A stretch of 64,000 nucleotides of DNA from Pseudoxanthomonas mexicana (lineage in GTDB: Bacteria > Pseudomonadota > Gammaproteobacteria > Xanthomonadales > Xanthomonadaceae), in NCBI RefSeq assembly GCF_010093385.1, contig NZ_PDWV01000009.1, forward strand, positions 20,528 to 84,527, written 5' to 3'. The notes under the pieces are model-generated. The model did no database searches and was not told where the DNA came from. It worked only from the letters and a program-made list of their open reading frames with translations. This document shows, one piece after another, positions 25,150-33,706 of the stretch (the first letter of the stretch is position 1; each line of letters starts with the position of its first letter). Both the position numbers and the translations under genes were made by a program.

Positions 25150-25971
25150 GTGACCGAATCCAGTTCTCCCTACCTGCATGGCTTCTCGCCGGTGGAGCAG
25201 GCCCGCCTGATCAAGCAGGCCCGCCTGCTGGAAAGCACGCTGTTCAACCATGTCGACTACACCGGGGTGCGCCGCCTGCTGGAAGTGGGCAGCGGCGTGG
25301 GCGCGCAGACCGAGATCCTGCTGCGCCGTTTTCCCGACCTGCACGCCACCTGCGTGGACCTCAACCAGGTGCAGCTGGACGCCGCGCGGGACAACCTGGC
25401 GAAGATGCCCTGGTGCCGCGACCGCTACACCCTGCAGCAGGCCGACGCCAGCCGCCTGCCCTTCGGCGCACGCGACTTCGATGCGGCGTTTCTTTGCTGG
25501 ATCCTGGAGCACGTACCCAACCCGGCGCGCGTGCTCAGCGAAGTACGGCGCGTGCTGGCGCCGGGTTCGCCGATCTACGTCACCGAGGTGATGAATTCCT
25601 CGTTCCTGCTGCATCCGTACTCACCCAACACCTGGCGCTACTGGATGGCGTTCAACGACTTCCAGTACGACAGTGGCGGCGACCCGTTCATCGGCGCCAA
25701 GCTGGGCAACCTGCTGCTGGCCGGCGGTTACCGCGACGTGGTCACGGAAATCAAGACCGTGCACTTCGACAACCGCGAGCCGGCAAGGCGGAAGGACATG
25801 ATCGCGTTCTGGGAGGAACTGCTGCTGTCCGCCGCGGACTCGATGGTCGAGGCGGGCCGGGTCACCCAGGACGTGGTCGATGGCATGCGCCGCGAGATGC
25901 ACGACGTGCAGAACGATCCGGACGCGGTGTTCTTCTATGCCTTCGTGCAGGCGCGCGCAACGGTCTATTGA
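25150..25971 (+). CDS. SAM-dependent class I methyltransferase
   Basis: The 273-residue protein has the Rossmann SAM-binding core: motif I LLEVGSGVGAQTE, acidic end of strand 2 (CVDLN), motif with ADASRLPFGARDFD and post-II LCWILEHVPNPARVLSEVRRVLAPG. This is the UbiE/Coq5-type layout, which acts on small molecules or lipids. Start GTG 25150 is chosen because GGAGG lies just upstream. It follows dusB by 19 bp and may be co-transcribed. The substrate is unknown; the helical C-terminus (EELLLSAADSMVEAGRVTQD) may form the substrate lid. Confidence 0.85.
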   Translation: MTESSSPYLHGFSPVEQARLIKQARLLESTLFNHVDYTGVRRLLEVGSGVGAQTEILLRRFPDLHATCVDLNQVQLDAARDNLAKMPWCRDRYTLQQADASRLPFGARDFDAAFLCWILEHVPNPARVLSEVRRVLAPGSPIYVTEVMNSSFLLHPYSPNTWRYWMAFNDFQYDSGGDPFIGAKLGNLLLAGGYRDVVTEIKTVHFDNREPARRKDMIAFWEELLLSAADSMVEAGRVTQDVVDGMRREMHDVQNDPDAVFFYAFVQARATVY

Positions 25972-25980
25972 CCGACCGGC

Positions 25981-27081
25981 CTATTGCGCATGATCCCCGC
26001 CCGCCTGCGGCGCTGGAGGCGCGTGCGCGTCGTCAAGCCTGGCGCGCACAGGAATCGGTGAGGGATGCCACGTGCGATGCCACATGGCCGCCAACAGACG
26101 GCCCAGACCGTCGCCACCCCTGACCGGGATGGACCATGGCTCCTGCACGGGCGCCATGGCCTGCCAGCGTCCGTCGCGCCATTCCGCCACCTGGAAACGG
26201 AAGTTGTAGTCCGGCTCCACGCCCATGCGCAGGTCGGACAGGACCAGGCGACCCTGCCGGACCTGCGCGCGCATGAAGCCATGGTTGAACCACGACAACC
26301 GTTGCACCGCAGGCACGTCCGCCGCTTCGCGCAGCGCTTGCACGTTCGACGGGTAGCCTCGGAACCTCAGCGGGCCCTCATCGACCAGCACCGAACGTTC
26401 GGCTTCCACATAGCCCGACGGCGTCATTGCCACTACACGCCACAGCAGCGTGTTGAACGGCATGGGCACCGAGAAGTACGGCGCATCGCCCAGGCCCATC
26501 GAGGCCAGCGTGCGTTCGGCTTCGCGGTCCACCATCGCCTTGGCCACTAACGACCAGCCCAGGTAGGCGCTGCTGAGCACCAGGCCCACCGTCAGTGCAC
26601 GCCGGGCGGCGGCGCGTTCGCGCAGGAACCACGCGGCCACGCAGGCGACCAGCAGCCAGACGGTGTACAGGGGATCGATGATGAACACGCTGGACCACAT
26701 CGTCGGTGGCGGAGACAGTGGCCACCACAGCTGCGTGCCGTAGACGGTAAAGGCATCCAGCAGGGGATGCGTCACCAGTGCCAGCTGGATGGCCCAGAAC
26801 CAGCGCGCTGGCGCGGACGCGACACGCCCCTGGCCGAACCGCTTGAACAGCCACCACACCAGCCAGCCCACCAGCGGCAGCACGAACAGCGAATGGCTGA
26901 AGCTGCGGTGCACGGTCATCAGGGTGACCGGATTGTCGGAGAACAGCGCGATGGGGAGGCTGTCCAGGTCAGGCAGCGTACCGAGGGCCGCGCCCGCGAG
27001 CAGCGCGGCACGACGATGGGCGGCGGGGGCGATGGCGGCGGCGACGGCGCCGCCGAGGACGATCTGGCTGAGGGAATCCAT
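25981..27081 (-). CDS. YdjM-like membrane-bound metal-dependent hydrolase
   Basis: The 366-residue inner-membrane protein has the YdjM/DUF457 pattern: MDSLSQIVLGGAVAAA, GTLPDLDSLP, HRSFSHSLF and THPLLDAFTVYGTQLWWPLS, supplying conserved Asp and His residues for metal binding, with five or six helices in the first about 190 residues. A soluble C-terminal half of about 170 residues follows. The biochemical substrate of the family is not settled. A TAGGAT hexamer ends 6 nt before the ATG, without a Shine-Dalgarno, suggesting a leaderless transcript. Convergent with the methyltransferase gene. Confidence 0.85.
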   Translation of the reverse strand: MDSLSQIVLGGAVAAAIAPAAHRRAALLAGAALGTLPDLDSLPIALFSDNPVTLMTVHRSFSHSLFVLPLVGWLVWWLFKRFGQGRVASAPARWFWAIQLALVTHPLLDAFTVYGTQLWWPLSPPPTMWSSVFIIDPLYTVWLLVACVAAWFLRERAAARRALTVGLVLSSAYLGWSLVAKAMVDREAERTLASMGLGDAPYFSVPMPFNTLLWRVVAMTPSGYVEAERSVLVDEGPLRFRGYPSNVQALREAADVPAVQRLSWFNHGFMRAQVRQGRLVLSDLRMGVEPDYNFRFQVAEWRDGRWQAMAPVQEPWSIPVRGGDGLGRLLAAMWHRTWHPSPIPVRARLDDAHAPPAPQAGGDHAQ

Positions 27082-27087
27082 GCGGCG

Positions 27088-27093
27088 ATCCTA
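27088..27093 (-). promoter_or_regulatory. -10-like box 6 nt before the ydjM-like ATG
   Basis: TAGGAT on the minus strand, then CGCCGC, then the ATG. Same spacing as dusB, uup, thiS and thiG. Confidence 0.45.
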
Positions 27094-27110
27094 GCAGCCG
27101 CCGGCCGTCC

Positions 27111-27929
27111 TCACGCCGCGCACGGCACGTCCTGCGGAACCAGGCGCAGCCGCGGCGCGACGTCGGCCAGGATCTGGCCGGTGTGGGACAGCAGGCACAG
27201 CGTCCCGTCCGCCTCTTCGCTCAGCGCGGTCAGGCTTTCCACCCAGTCGCCGTCGTTCGCATACAGCAGGCCCTCGTGCTGGAGCAGCGCGGCGCGATGG
27301 ATGTGCCCGCAGACGATGCCATCCAGGCCGCGCCGCCGCGCATCCTCCAGGCCCGCATGGACGAAACGCGCGATGTAGCGCTCGGCCGCATCGCTCTGGC
27401 GCTTCAGGTATTCCGCCAGCGACCAGTAGCGCAGGCCCAGGCGGCGACGCAGCCGGTTGGTCAGCCGGTTGCCGGTGAGGATGCGGTAGTAGAGCCAGTC
27501 GCCGAACTTTTCCTGCAGGCCGCCGAAGTGGGTGACGCCGTCGTAGTCGTCGCCGTGGGTGACCAGCAGCCGACGCCCGTCCAGCGTGGTGTGGATCGCA
27601 CGGCGGCGCACCTGCATGGCGGGCAGCATCAGGCCGCAGAAGCGACGGATCGGCCTGTCGTGGTTGCCCGGTACGTAAATGAGTTCCGTGCCGTTGCGTG
27701 CCAGCGCGTGCAGCGCCTCCACCACCCGGTTGTGGGCAGCATCCCACGACGCCCGGCGCTGTGCCATCCACCATAGGTCGACGATGTCGCCGACCAGGTA
27801 CAGCCGCCGGCACTGCAGCCCGGCGAGGAAATCGGCGAACTCAGCCGCATGGCAGTGCTTGGAACCCAGATGGACGTCGGAAACGAAGACCGCGCGCCGC
27901 ATCGAGCGTGGCACGGCCGGCGGACTCAT
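27111..27929 (-). CDS. UDP-2,3-diacylglucosamine diphosphatase-like metallophosphoesterase
   Basis: The 272-residue cytoplasmic enzyme has all metallophosphoesterase blocks: SDVHLG, GDIVDLWW, GNHDRPI, THGDDYDG and CGHIHRA. The arrangement and the YYRILTGNRLTNRLRRRLGL segment match COG2908 proteins close to LpxH/LpxH2, which cleave UDP-2,3-diacyl-GlcN in lipid A synthesis. Whether it is the lipid A enzyme or a paralogue cannot be decided from this window. The ATG at 27929 overlaps the stop of the acyltransferase gene (ATGA), so the two are translationally coupled, both acting on lipids. Confidence 0.85.
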   Translation of the reverse strand: MSPPAVPRSMRRAVFVSDVHLGSKHCHAAEFADFLAGLQCRRLYLVGDIVDLWWMAQRRASWDAAHNRVVEALHALARNGTELIYVPGNHDRPIRRFCGLMLPAMQVRRRAIHTTLDGRRLLVTHGDDYDGVTHFGGLQEKFGDWLYYRILTGNRLTNRLRRRLGLRYWSLAEYLKRQSDAAERYIARFVHAGLEDARRRGLDGIVCGHIHRAALLQHEGLLYANDGDWVESLTALSEEADGTLCLLSHTGQILADVAPRLRLVPQDVPCAA

Positions 27930-29653
27930 GCCACCGCCTCCGTCGGGCGCCATGCCTCGCCCAGGTAGCGTTCGCGCTTCTTCGGCCGGATGCGGTGCAG
28001 GTCCACTTCGATCAGCCCATCGATGGAATCGCTGAAATCCGGGTCCACGCCGAACGCGAGGAAGCGCGCCCCGCCCGGCTCGCAGAGCTCGGTGTACTGC
28101 TTGTAGAGCATGGGCACGGTGGCGCCCAGCGTGTCCAGGTTGGTCTTCAGCACGCGGAAGGCGGTATCGGCCTCGAGCGCATCGAAGCACGGAGGTGTGG
28201 CGGTGTAGCGGAACGGATGGCGAGAGCGCGCCTCGCCGTTCGGATCGCCGTAGTAGTGGGCGTAGTACGCCACGATCTGTTCGCGCGCGTGCAGCGGCAG
28301 CGCCGCGCTCATCGACACCGCACCGAACAGATAGCGAACCCGCGGATGCCGGCGCAGGTAGGCGCCGATGCCTTGCCACAGGTAGTCGATGCTGCGGCTG
28401 CCCCAGTAGTCGGGCACCACGAAACTGCGGCCCAGCTCCATGCCTGCGGCCAGGCGCGGCAGCGCGTCGTCCGCGTAGTCGAACAGCGAAGCGGTATAGA
28501 GGCCTTTCAGGCCCTGCGCCGCGAGCACCGGGGCGCCGCGCGCCAGCCGGTAGGCACCGGCGATCTTCTTCTGCGCCGCATCCCACAGCACGATGTGTTC
28601 GTACCAGGTGTCGAACGCGTCCACGTCCATGCGCTTGCCCGTTCCCTCGCCCCCCGCGCGGAAGGTCAGCTCGCGCAGGCGGCCGATTTCGCGCAGCAGC
28701 GGCGAACCGCCGGCCAGCCGCCCCACGCAGATCCGCTTGCCGTCGGTGGTCTCCCCCAGCACATCCAGCGCATCGATGCAGGCCGCGAGCGCGTCCGGCG
28801 TCAGCGCATCGACCAGCGGCTCCTGCACGTCGGCCGGCGGCTCGACGCGCCTGGGCTCACGGCGACCGAGTGCGTACAGCGCCTCGCGCACCTGGCGGAT
28901 CAGCGTGGCGGGAGCGATGGCCGGATCCAGCCGCAGCGGCTGGCCCACGTGCAGCTGCAGGCGACGCTGGCTGCGGCGGAACATCTCGCGCGCCAGCAGT
29001 GCCGTGCCCGCCGGCTTGAACAGCGCGGACGCCCCATAGAAGAACGCCGAGTTGCGCGCCACCACGCGCACCGGCAGCACCGGCGCGCCGGTGGCCCGGG
29101 CGAAGCGCAGGAAGCCGCGGCGCCAGCGCGTATCGCGCACGCCGCGTGGCCCCAGACGCGACACTTCGCCGGCGGGGAACACGATCACGCACTGCTCGGC
29201 TTCCAGCGCCTGCTCGACCGCCCGCACGCTGTCCGCGCTCGGCTTGCCGCCCAGGATGCGCACGGGCAGCAACAGCGGGGCGATCGGCGCGATGCCGGCC
29301 AGCATGTCGTTGGCGACGATGCGGACGTCGCGGCGCACGCGGCCCACCATCTGCAGCAGCGCCAGTGCATCCAGCGCGCCGGACGGATGATTGGCCACGA
29401 TCAGCAACCGTCCCTGCGCCGGGATCCGGCGTGCGTCATCCTCATCGACGGCCGGCCGCAGGTTGAGGTGGTCGATGGCCGCGTCGATGAAGTCCAGGCC
29501 CTGCAGGTGGCCGTGGTCGGCCAGGAAAGCGTAGGCCTGGTCCAGTCGGGACCAGCGGCCCAGGGTACGCAGCAGCGGACCGGTCAGCCGCGCGCGGTGG
29601 CCACGGAACCAGTGGGGGTAACGTTCTGCGATCTGGCGTTCCAGCGGGTGCAT
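27926..29653 (-). CDS. Bifunctional acyltransferase: PlsC-like plus OlsB-like GNAT (OlsF type)
   Basis: This 575-residue protein is a fusion. Residues about 60-290 form a lysophospholipid acyltransferase-like domain with NHPSGALD (His89...Asp95, an H-x5-D variant of the usual H-x4-D) and FPAGEVSR. Residues about 330-560 form a GNAT-type N-acyltransferase of the OlsB kind (ELTFRAGGEGTG, AGAYRLARG, ELGRSFV). OlsF proteins with this pairing make ornithine or related amino-acid lipids by N- then O-acylation. ATG 29653 is chosen because homology begins there. Coupled with the LpxH-like gene downstream. The amino acid head group is unknown. Confidence 0.82.
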   Translation of the reverse strand: MHPLERQIAERYPHWFRGHRARLTGPLLRTLGRWSRLDQAYAFLADHGHLQGLDFIDAAIDHLNLRPAVDEDDARRIPAQGRLLIVANHPSGALDALALLQMVGRVRRDVRIVANDMLAGIAPIAPLLLPVRILGGKPSADSVRAVEQALEAEQCVIVFPAGEVSRLGPRGVRDTRWRRGFLRFARATGAPVLPVRVVARNSAFFYGASALFKPAGTALLAREMFRRSQRRLQLHVGQPLRLDPAIAPATLIRQVREALYALGRREPRRVEPPADVQEPLVDALTPDALAACIDALDVLGETTDGKRICVGRLAGGSPLLREIGRLRELTFRAGGEGTGKRMDVDAFDTWYEHIVLWDAAQKKIAGAYRLARGAPVLAAQGLKGLYTASLFDYADDALPRLAAGMELGRSFVVPDYWGSRSIDYLWQGIGAYLRRHPRVRYLFGAVSMSAALPLHAREQIVAYYAHYYGDPNGEARSRHPFRYTATPPCFDALEADTAFRVLKTNLDTLGATVPMLYKQYTELCEPGGARFLAFGVDPDFSDSIDGLIEVDLHRIRPKKRERYLGEAWRPTEAVA

Positions 29654-29825
29654 GGCAGGGGCTGGCGGCGGGGTTTCGCCGCGCAGCCTGCGCCTGGCCG
29701 GCGACAGCACGGTTTCCGTTTTCTGGCAGTCCGGTGACAGCAGGGCGCTTGATTCCCGCTTAACCCCGGGCAACCCTGAACGGGGCAGAATGCACGCGCT
29801 GCCGCCGGCGTGTATCATGCGCGCC

Positions 29826-29854
29826 CATCTTTTCATCCGAATCAAAGGATATAA
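29826..29854 (+). promoter_or_regulatory. metK promoter element shared with ahcY
   Basis: A 29-bp segment (CATC, TTT, CATCCG, CAA, GATATAA in order) is nearly identical in sequence and spacing to 36536-36564 before ahcY. It includes ATCC-n8-GGAT as an inverted repeat and a TATAAG -10 at 29850-29855 only 4 bp before the metK ATG. AAAGGA inside it may also serve as the Shine-Dalgarno. A methionine-cycle repressor site is the likeliest reading. Confidence 0.65.
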
Positions 29855-29859
29855 GCCTG

Positions 29860-31071
29860 ATGTCCAGCTACCTGTTCACCTCCGAATCGGTCTCCGAAGG
29901 CCATCCGGACAAGATCGCCGACCAGATTTCCGATGCCGTGCTGGACGCGATCCTGGCCCAGGACAAGCGCGCGCGCGTGGCCTGCGAGACGCTGGTGAAG
30001 ACGGGCGCGGCCATCGTGGCCGGCGAAGTCACCACCACCGCGTGGGTCGACATCGAGGCGCTGGCGCGCAAGGTCATCAACGACATCGGCTACGACAATT
30101 CGGACGTCGGCTTCGACGGCCACACCTGCGCCATCATCAACATGCTCGGCAAGCAGTCGCCCGACATCAACCAGGGCGTGGACCGCAAGAAGCCGGAAGA
30201 ACAGGGCGCGGGCGACCAGGGCCTGATGTTCGGCTACGCCTGCAACGAGGCGCCGGAATTCATGCCCGCCCCGCTGTACTACAGCCACCGCCTGGTGGAA
30301 CAGCAGGCCAAGGTGCGCAAGAAGGGCAAGCTGAAGTGGCTGCGCCCGGACGCCAAGTCGCAGGTCACCCTGCGCTACGATGGCAACAGCATCCTCGGCC
30401 TCGACGCCGTGGTGCTGTCGACCCAGCACGATCCGGACATCAAGCAGAAGGACCTGATCGAAGCCGTGCGTGCCGAGATCCTGGTGCCCGTGCTGCCGAA
30501 GAAGTGGCTGGACGCGCTGCCGAAGAACAAGGTGCACATCAACCCGACCGGCAAGTTCGTCATCGGCGGCCCGGTGGGCGACTGCGGCCTGACCGGCCGC
30601 AAGATCATCGTCGACAGCTACGGCGGCATGGCCCGCCATGGCGGCGGCGCGTTCTCGGGCAAGGATCCGTCGAAGGTGGACCGTTCGGCCGCCTACGCCG
30701 CGCGCTACGTGGCCAAGAACATCGTGGCCGCCGGCCTGGCCGACAAGTGCGAAGTGCAGGTCTCCTACGCGATCGGCGTGGCCGAACCGACCTCGATCTC
30801 GGTGACCACGTTCGGCACCGGCAAGGTGGGCGACGACGTGATCGAGAAGCTGATCCGCAAGCACTTCGACCTGCGCCCGTACGGCATCACCCGGATGCTG
30901 GACCTGGAGCACCCGATCTACCAGCCGACCGCCAGCTACGGCCACTTCGGCCGCAAGCCGAAGGACATCAGCTACGTGGACGGCGCCGGCAAGAAGCACA
31001 CCGCGACCGCCTTCTCCTGGGAGAAGACCGACCGCGCCGAGGCGCTGCGCAAGGACGCCAAGCTGAAGTAA
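29860..31071 (+). CDS. metK: S-adenosylmethionine synthetase
   Basis: MetK joins methionine and ATP to make SAM. The 403-residue protein shows SEGHPDK (13-18, catalytic His15 and Mg-binding Asp17), the core hexapeptide GAGDQG, the P-loop-like GGGAFSGKD and the C-terminal TASYGHFGR. It is full length. The ATG lies only a few bases past a TATAAG -10 box, so the transcript has almost no leader. It shares a promoter element with ahcY 6.7 kb away, linking SAM formation with SAH removal. A strong terminator follows. Confidence 0.98.
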   Translation: MSSYLFTSESVSEGHPDKIADQISDAVLDAILAQDKRARVACETLVKTGAAIVAGEVTTTAWVDIEALARKVINDIGYDNSDVGFDGHTCAIINMLGKQSPDINQGVDRKKPEEQGAGDQGLMFGYACNEAPEFMPAPLYYSHRLVEQQAKVRKKGKLKWLRPDAKSQVTLRYDGNSILGLDAVVLSTQHDPDIKQKDLIEAVRAEILVPVLPKKWLDALPKNKVHINPTGKFVIGGPVGDCGLTGRKIIVDSYGGMARHGGGAFSGKDPSKVDRSAAYAARYVAKNIVAAGLADKCEVQVSYAIGVAEPTSISVTTFGTGKVGDDVIEKLIRKHFDLRPYGITRMLDLEHPIYQPTASYGHFGRKPKDISYVDGAGKKHTATAFSWEKTDRAEALRKDAKLK

Positions 31072-31097
31072 TCGCCGCGAACTCCGCGACGACGGGA

Positions 31098-31127
31098 ACG
31101 GGCCGCACCAGCGGCCCGTTTTCTTTT
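31098..31127 (+). terminator. Rho-independent terminator of metK
   Basis: ACGGGCCGC-ACCA-GCGGCCCGT is a perfect 9-bp stem followed by TTTTCTTTT, 27 bp after the metK stop. Confidence 0.93.
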
Positions 31128-31196
31128 GGAAAGCGGCACTGCGCGCGCCGCACCGGGATCGGTTAGCCTGCGCGCCTCACCTTGCGGAGGCATGCC

Positions 31197-31694
31197 ATGG
31201 AATCGCTGAAGAGCCACCAGCTCACCATGACGGTGCTGATGACGCCGGACATGGCCAACTTCTCCGGCAAGGTCCACGGCGGCGCGATCCTCAAGCTGCT
31301 CGACCAGGTGGCCTACGCCTGCGGCAGCCGCTATGCCGGCAAGTACGTCGTCACCCTGTCGGTGGACCAGGTGATGTTCCGCCAGGCCATCAACGTTGGC
31401 GAACTGGTGACCTTCCTGGCGTCCGTCAACTACACCGGCACGTCGTCGATGGAGATCGGCATCAAGGTGGTGGCCGAGGACATCCGCAAGCAGAGCGTGC
31501 GCCACGCCAACAGCTGCTTCTTCACCATGGTGGCGGTGGACGAGGACGGCCGGACCACCCCGGTCCCGCCGCTGCAACCGTCCACGCCCGACGAGATCCG
31601 CCGCTGCGCCGCCGCGCGCCTGCGCCGCCAGCTGCGCGAGGAGATGGAACGGCGGCATGCCGAACTGGGCAGCCGGGCCATCGAAAACGCCTGA
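31197..31694 (+). CDS. Hotdog-fold acyl-CoA thioesterase
   Basis: The 165-residue protein is a YciA/BACH-type thioesterase: TPDMANFSGKVHGGAILKLLDQVAYACG (given in part) holds the catalytic Asn/His/Gly region and the hotdog helix, and VDQVMFRQAINVGELV is the second family block. A basic helical tail (RRCAAARLRRQLREEMERRHAE) follows. It hydrolyses acyl-CoA thioesters in the cytoplasm; chain length is unknown. ATG 31197 is chosen for GGAGG 7 nt upstream, rather than the TTG at 31182. It ends 40 bp before uup. Confidence 0.92.
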   Translation: MESLKSHQLTMTVLMTPDMANFSGKVHGGAILKLLDQVAYACGSRYAGKYVVTLSVDQVMFRQAINVGELVTFLASVNYTGTSSMEIGIKVVAEDIRKQSVRHANSCFFTMVAVDEDGRTTPVPPLQPSTPDEIRRCAAARLRRQLREEMERRHAELGSRAIENA

Positions 31695-31722
31695 TCAGCG
31701 GCCGCCGGCAGGGCGCGCCGGC

Positions 31723-31728
31723 TACAAT
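31723..31728 (+). promoter_or_regulatory. -10 box 6 nt before the uup ATG (leaderless candidate)
   Basis: TACAAT, six bases, then ATG at 31735. No Shine-Dalgarno and no clear -35. Confidence 0.5.
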
Positions 31729-31734
31729 ACGCGC

Positions 31735-33597
31735 ATGTCCCTGATGCAATTCCAGCGGGTCGACTTCAGTGTCGGCGGTCCGCTTCTCCTCGAACACGTC
31801 GACCTGTCCATCGAACCCGGCGAACGCGTCTGCATCGTCGGCCGCAACGGCATGGGCAAGTCCACGCTGATGCGGCTGATGGCCGGCGAACTCAGGCCCG
31901 ACGACGGCGAGATCCGCGTGCAGAACGGCGTGGTCGTCGCGCGCATGGCGCAGGAGGTGCCTCAGGACACGCAGGGCACGGTGTTCGATGTGGTCGCCGA
32001 AGGCCTGGGCGACCTGGGCCAGCTGCTCGCGCGCTACCACCATGCCGTGCACGACGGCGACATGGACGCGATGGGCGAAGCGCAGGCGCAGATCGAAGCC
32101 CAGCACGGCTGGGACCTGGACCGCCGCGTACAGCAGGTGCTCGAGCGGCTCGAACTGCCGGAAGAGACCGATTTCGCCGCGCTGTCCGGCGGCATGAAGC
32201 GGCGCGTGCTGCTGGCGCAGGCGCTGGTCCGGAACCCCGACATCCTGCTGCTGGACGAGCCCACCAACCATCTCGACATCGAAGCGATCGCCTGGCTGGA
32301 AGGTTTCCTGAAGTCGTTTTCCGGCAGCATCGTCTTCGTCACCCACGACCGCAGCTTCCTGCGCTCGCTGGCCACGCGCATCCTCGAGATCGACCGCGGC
32401 CAGCTAACCAGCTGGCCCGGCGACTACGACAATTACCTGCGCCGCCGCGAGGAGCGCCTGCATGCCGAAGCGCAGGAGAACGCCCGCTTCGACAAGCTGC
32501 TGGCGCAGGAAGAAGTCTGGATCCGCCAGGGCATCAAGGCCCGACGCACCCGCAACGAAGGTCGCGTCACCGCGCTGAAGGCGATGCGTCGCGAGCGTGC
32601 GCAGCGTCGCGAGCTGTCCGGAAACGTCAGGATGGAGGCCGCCGCCGCGCAGTCCTCGGGCAAGAAGGTCATCGAGGCCACCCACATCACCCAGGCCTAC
32701 GACGGCCGCGTGCTGCTGGACGACGTGTCGGCGACGATCATGCGCGGCGACCGGGTCGGCATCGTCGGCCCCAACGGCGCCGGCAAGTCCACGCTGCTGA
32801 AGATCCTCCTGGGCGAGCTGGCACCCCAGCAAGGCGAAGTGAAGCTGGGCACCGGCCTGCAGATCGCCTACTTCGACCAGCACCGCAGCCAGCTGGACGA
32901 GTCGCGCACCGCACTGGAGAACGTTGCCGAAGGCAGCGATTTCGTCGAGATCAACGGCAGCCGCAAGCACATCATCGGCTACCTGCAGGACTTCCTGTTC
33001 TCGCCCGAGCGCGCCCGCGCGCCGATCACCCGCTTGTCCGGCGGCGGGCGCAACCGCCTGCTGCTGGCCAAGCTGTTCGCCCAGCCCTCGAACCTGCTGG
33101 TGATGGACGAACCGACCAACGACCTGGACGTCGAGACGCTGGAGCTGCTGGAAGAACTGCTGCTGGACTACAAGGGCACGCTGCTGCTGGTCAGCCACGA
33201 CCGCGACTTCCTGGACAACGTGGTCACCAGCACCTTGGTGCTGGAAGGCGAAGGACGGCTGGGCGCCTATGTGGGCGGCTCCACGGACTGGCTGCGGCAA
33301 CGTCGCGCGCCCGCTGCGCCGCCCTCCTCTTCGCCCGCCAAGCCCGCGCTGTCGAAGCAACCCGAACCCGTCGCCGCCAAGCGCAAGCTGGGCTTCAAGG
33401 AAGCGCGCGAACTGGAACAGCTGCCGGCACGCATCGAAGCGCTGGAAGCCGAGGTCGCAAGGCGCACCGAAGCGATGAACGACCCGGCCTACTACCAGCA
33501 GTCGCCTGCCGACCTGCAGCGCGCGAACGAAGAGCTCGCCGCGAAGCAGGCGGAACTGGACCACGCCTACCAGCGCTGGTCGGAACTGGATGGTTGA
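31735..33597 (+). CDS. uup: ABC-F family ATPase Uup
   Basis: The 620-residue soluble protein has two ABC cassettes: Walker A GRNGMGKST (about residues 37-45) and GPNGAGKST, signatures LSGGMKRR and LSGGGRNR, Walker B ILLLDEPTNHLD and LLVMDEPTNDLD, joined by the basic linker of ABC-F proteins. The C-terminal about 90 residues form a charged coiled coil (LEQLPARIEALEAEVARR), the DNA/ribosome-binding tail typical of Uup. ABC-F proteins act on ribosomes, and Uup also affects transposon excision. The start fits a leaderless mRNA. A REP pair follows the stop. Confidence 0.93.
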   Translation: MSLMQFQRVDFSVGGPLLLEHVDLSIEPGERVCIVGRNGMGKSTLMRLMAGELRPDDGEIRVQNGVVVARMAQEVPQDTQGTVFDVVAEGLGDLGQLLARYHHAVHDGDMDAMGEAQAQIEAQHGWDLDRRVQQVLERLELPEETDFAALSGGMKRRVLLAQALVRNPDILLLDEPTNHLDIEAIAWLEGFLKSFSGSIVFVTHDRSFLRSLATRILEIDRGQLTSWPGDYDNYLRRREERLHAEAQENARFDKLLAQEEVWIRQGIKARRTRNEGRVTALKAMRRERAQRRELSGNVRMEAAAAQSSGKKVIEATHITQAYDGRVLLDDVSATIMRGDRVGIVGPNGAGKSTLLKILLGELAPQQGEVKLGTGLQIAYFDQHRSQLDESRTALENVAEGSDFVEINGSRKHIIGYLQDFLFSPERARAPITRLSGGGRNRLLLAKLFAQPSNLLVMDEPTNDLDVETLELLEELLLDYKGTLLLVSHDRDFLDNVVTSTLVLEGEGRLGAYVGGSTDWLRQRRAPAAPPSSSPAKPALSKQPEPVAAKRKLGFKEARELEQLPARIEALEAEVARRTEAMNDPAYYQQSPADLQRANEELAAKQAELDHAYQRWSELDG

Positions 33598-33611
33598 AAT
33601 CCTCGACCCCG

Positions 33612-33692
33612 TGTAGGAGCGCCCTCGGGCGCGATGCTCCTGCGCGGGGAATGATCGGAATGAAAGGCATCGCGCCCGAGGGCGCTCCTACA
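33612..33692. repeat. GTAG-type REP pair (REPIN) between uup and ppc
   Basis: Two inverted copies of a 26-bp unit, beginning TGTAGGAGCGCCC and ending GGCGCTCCTACA, flank about 27 bp. Each unit has its own GCGCCC-TC-GGGCGC hairpin and an outer GTAG, the hallmark of REP elements mobilised by RAYT transposases in Xanthomonadaceae (SMAG-like). No transposase gene is in the window. The pair lies between convergent genes and could serve as a bidirectional transcript end. Confidence 0.88.
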
Positions 33693-33706
33693 AAAGCAGG
33701 CTCGCC

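Noticed and set aside
29800..29860. SAM riboswitch before metK
   Set aside because: There is no room for an aptamer between the -10 box and the ATG, and no conserved SAM aptamer blocks are seen upstream.
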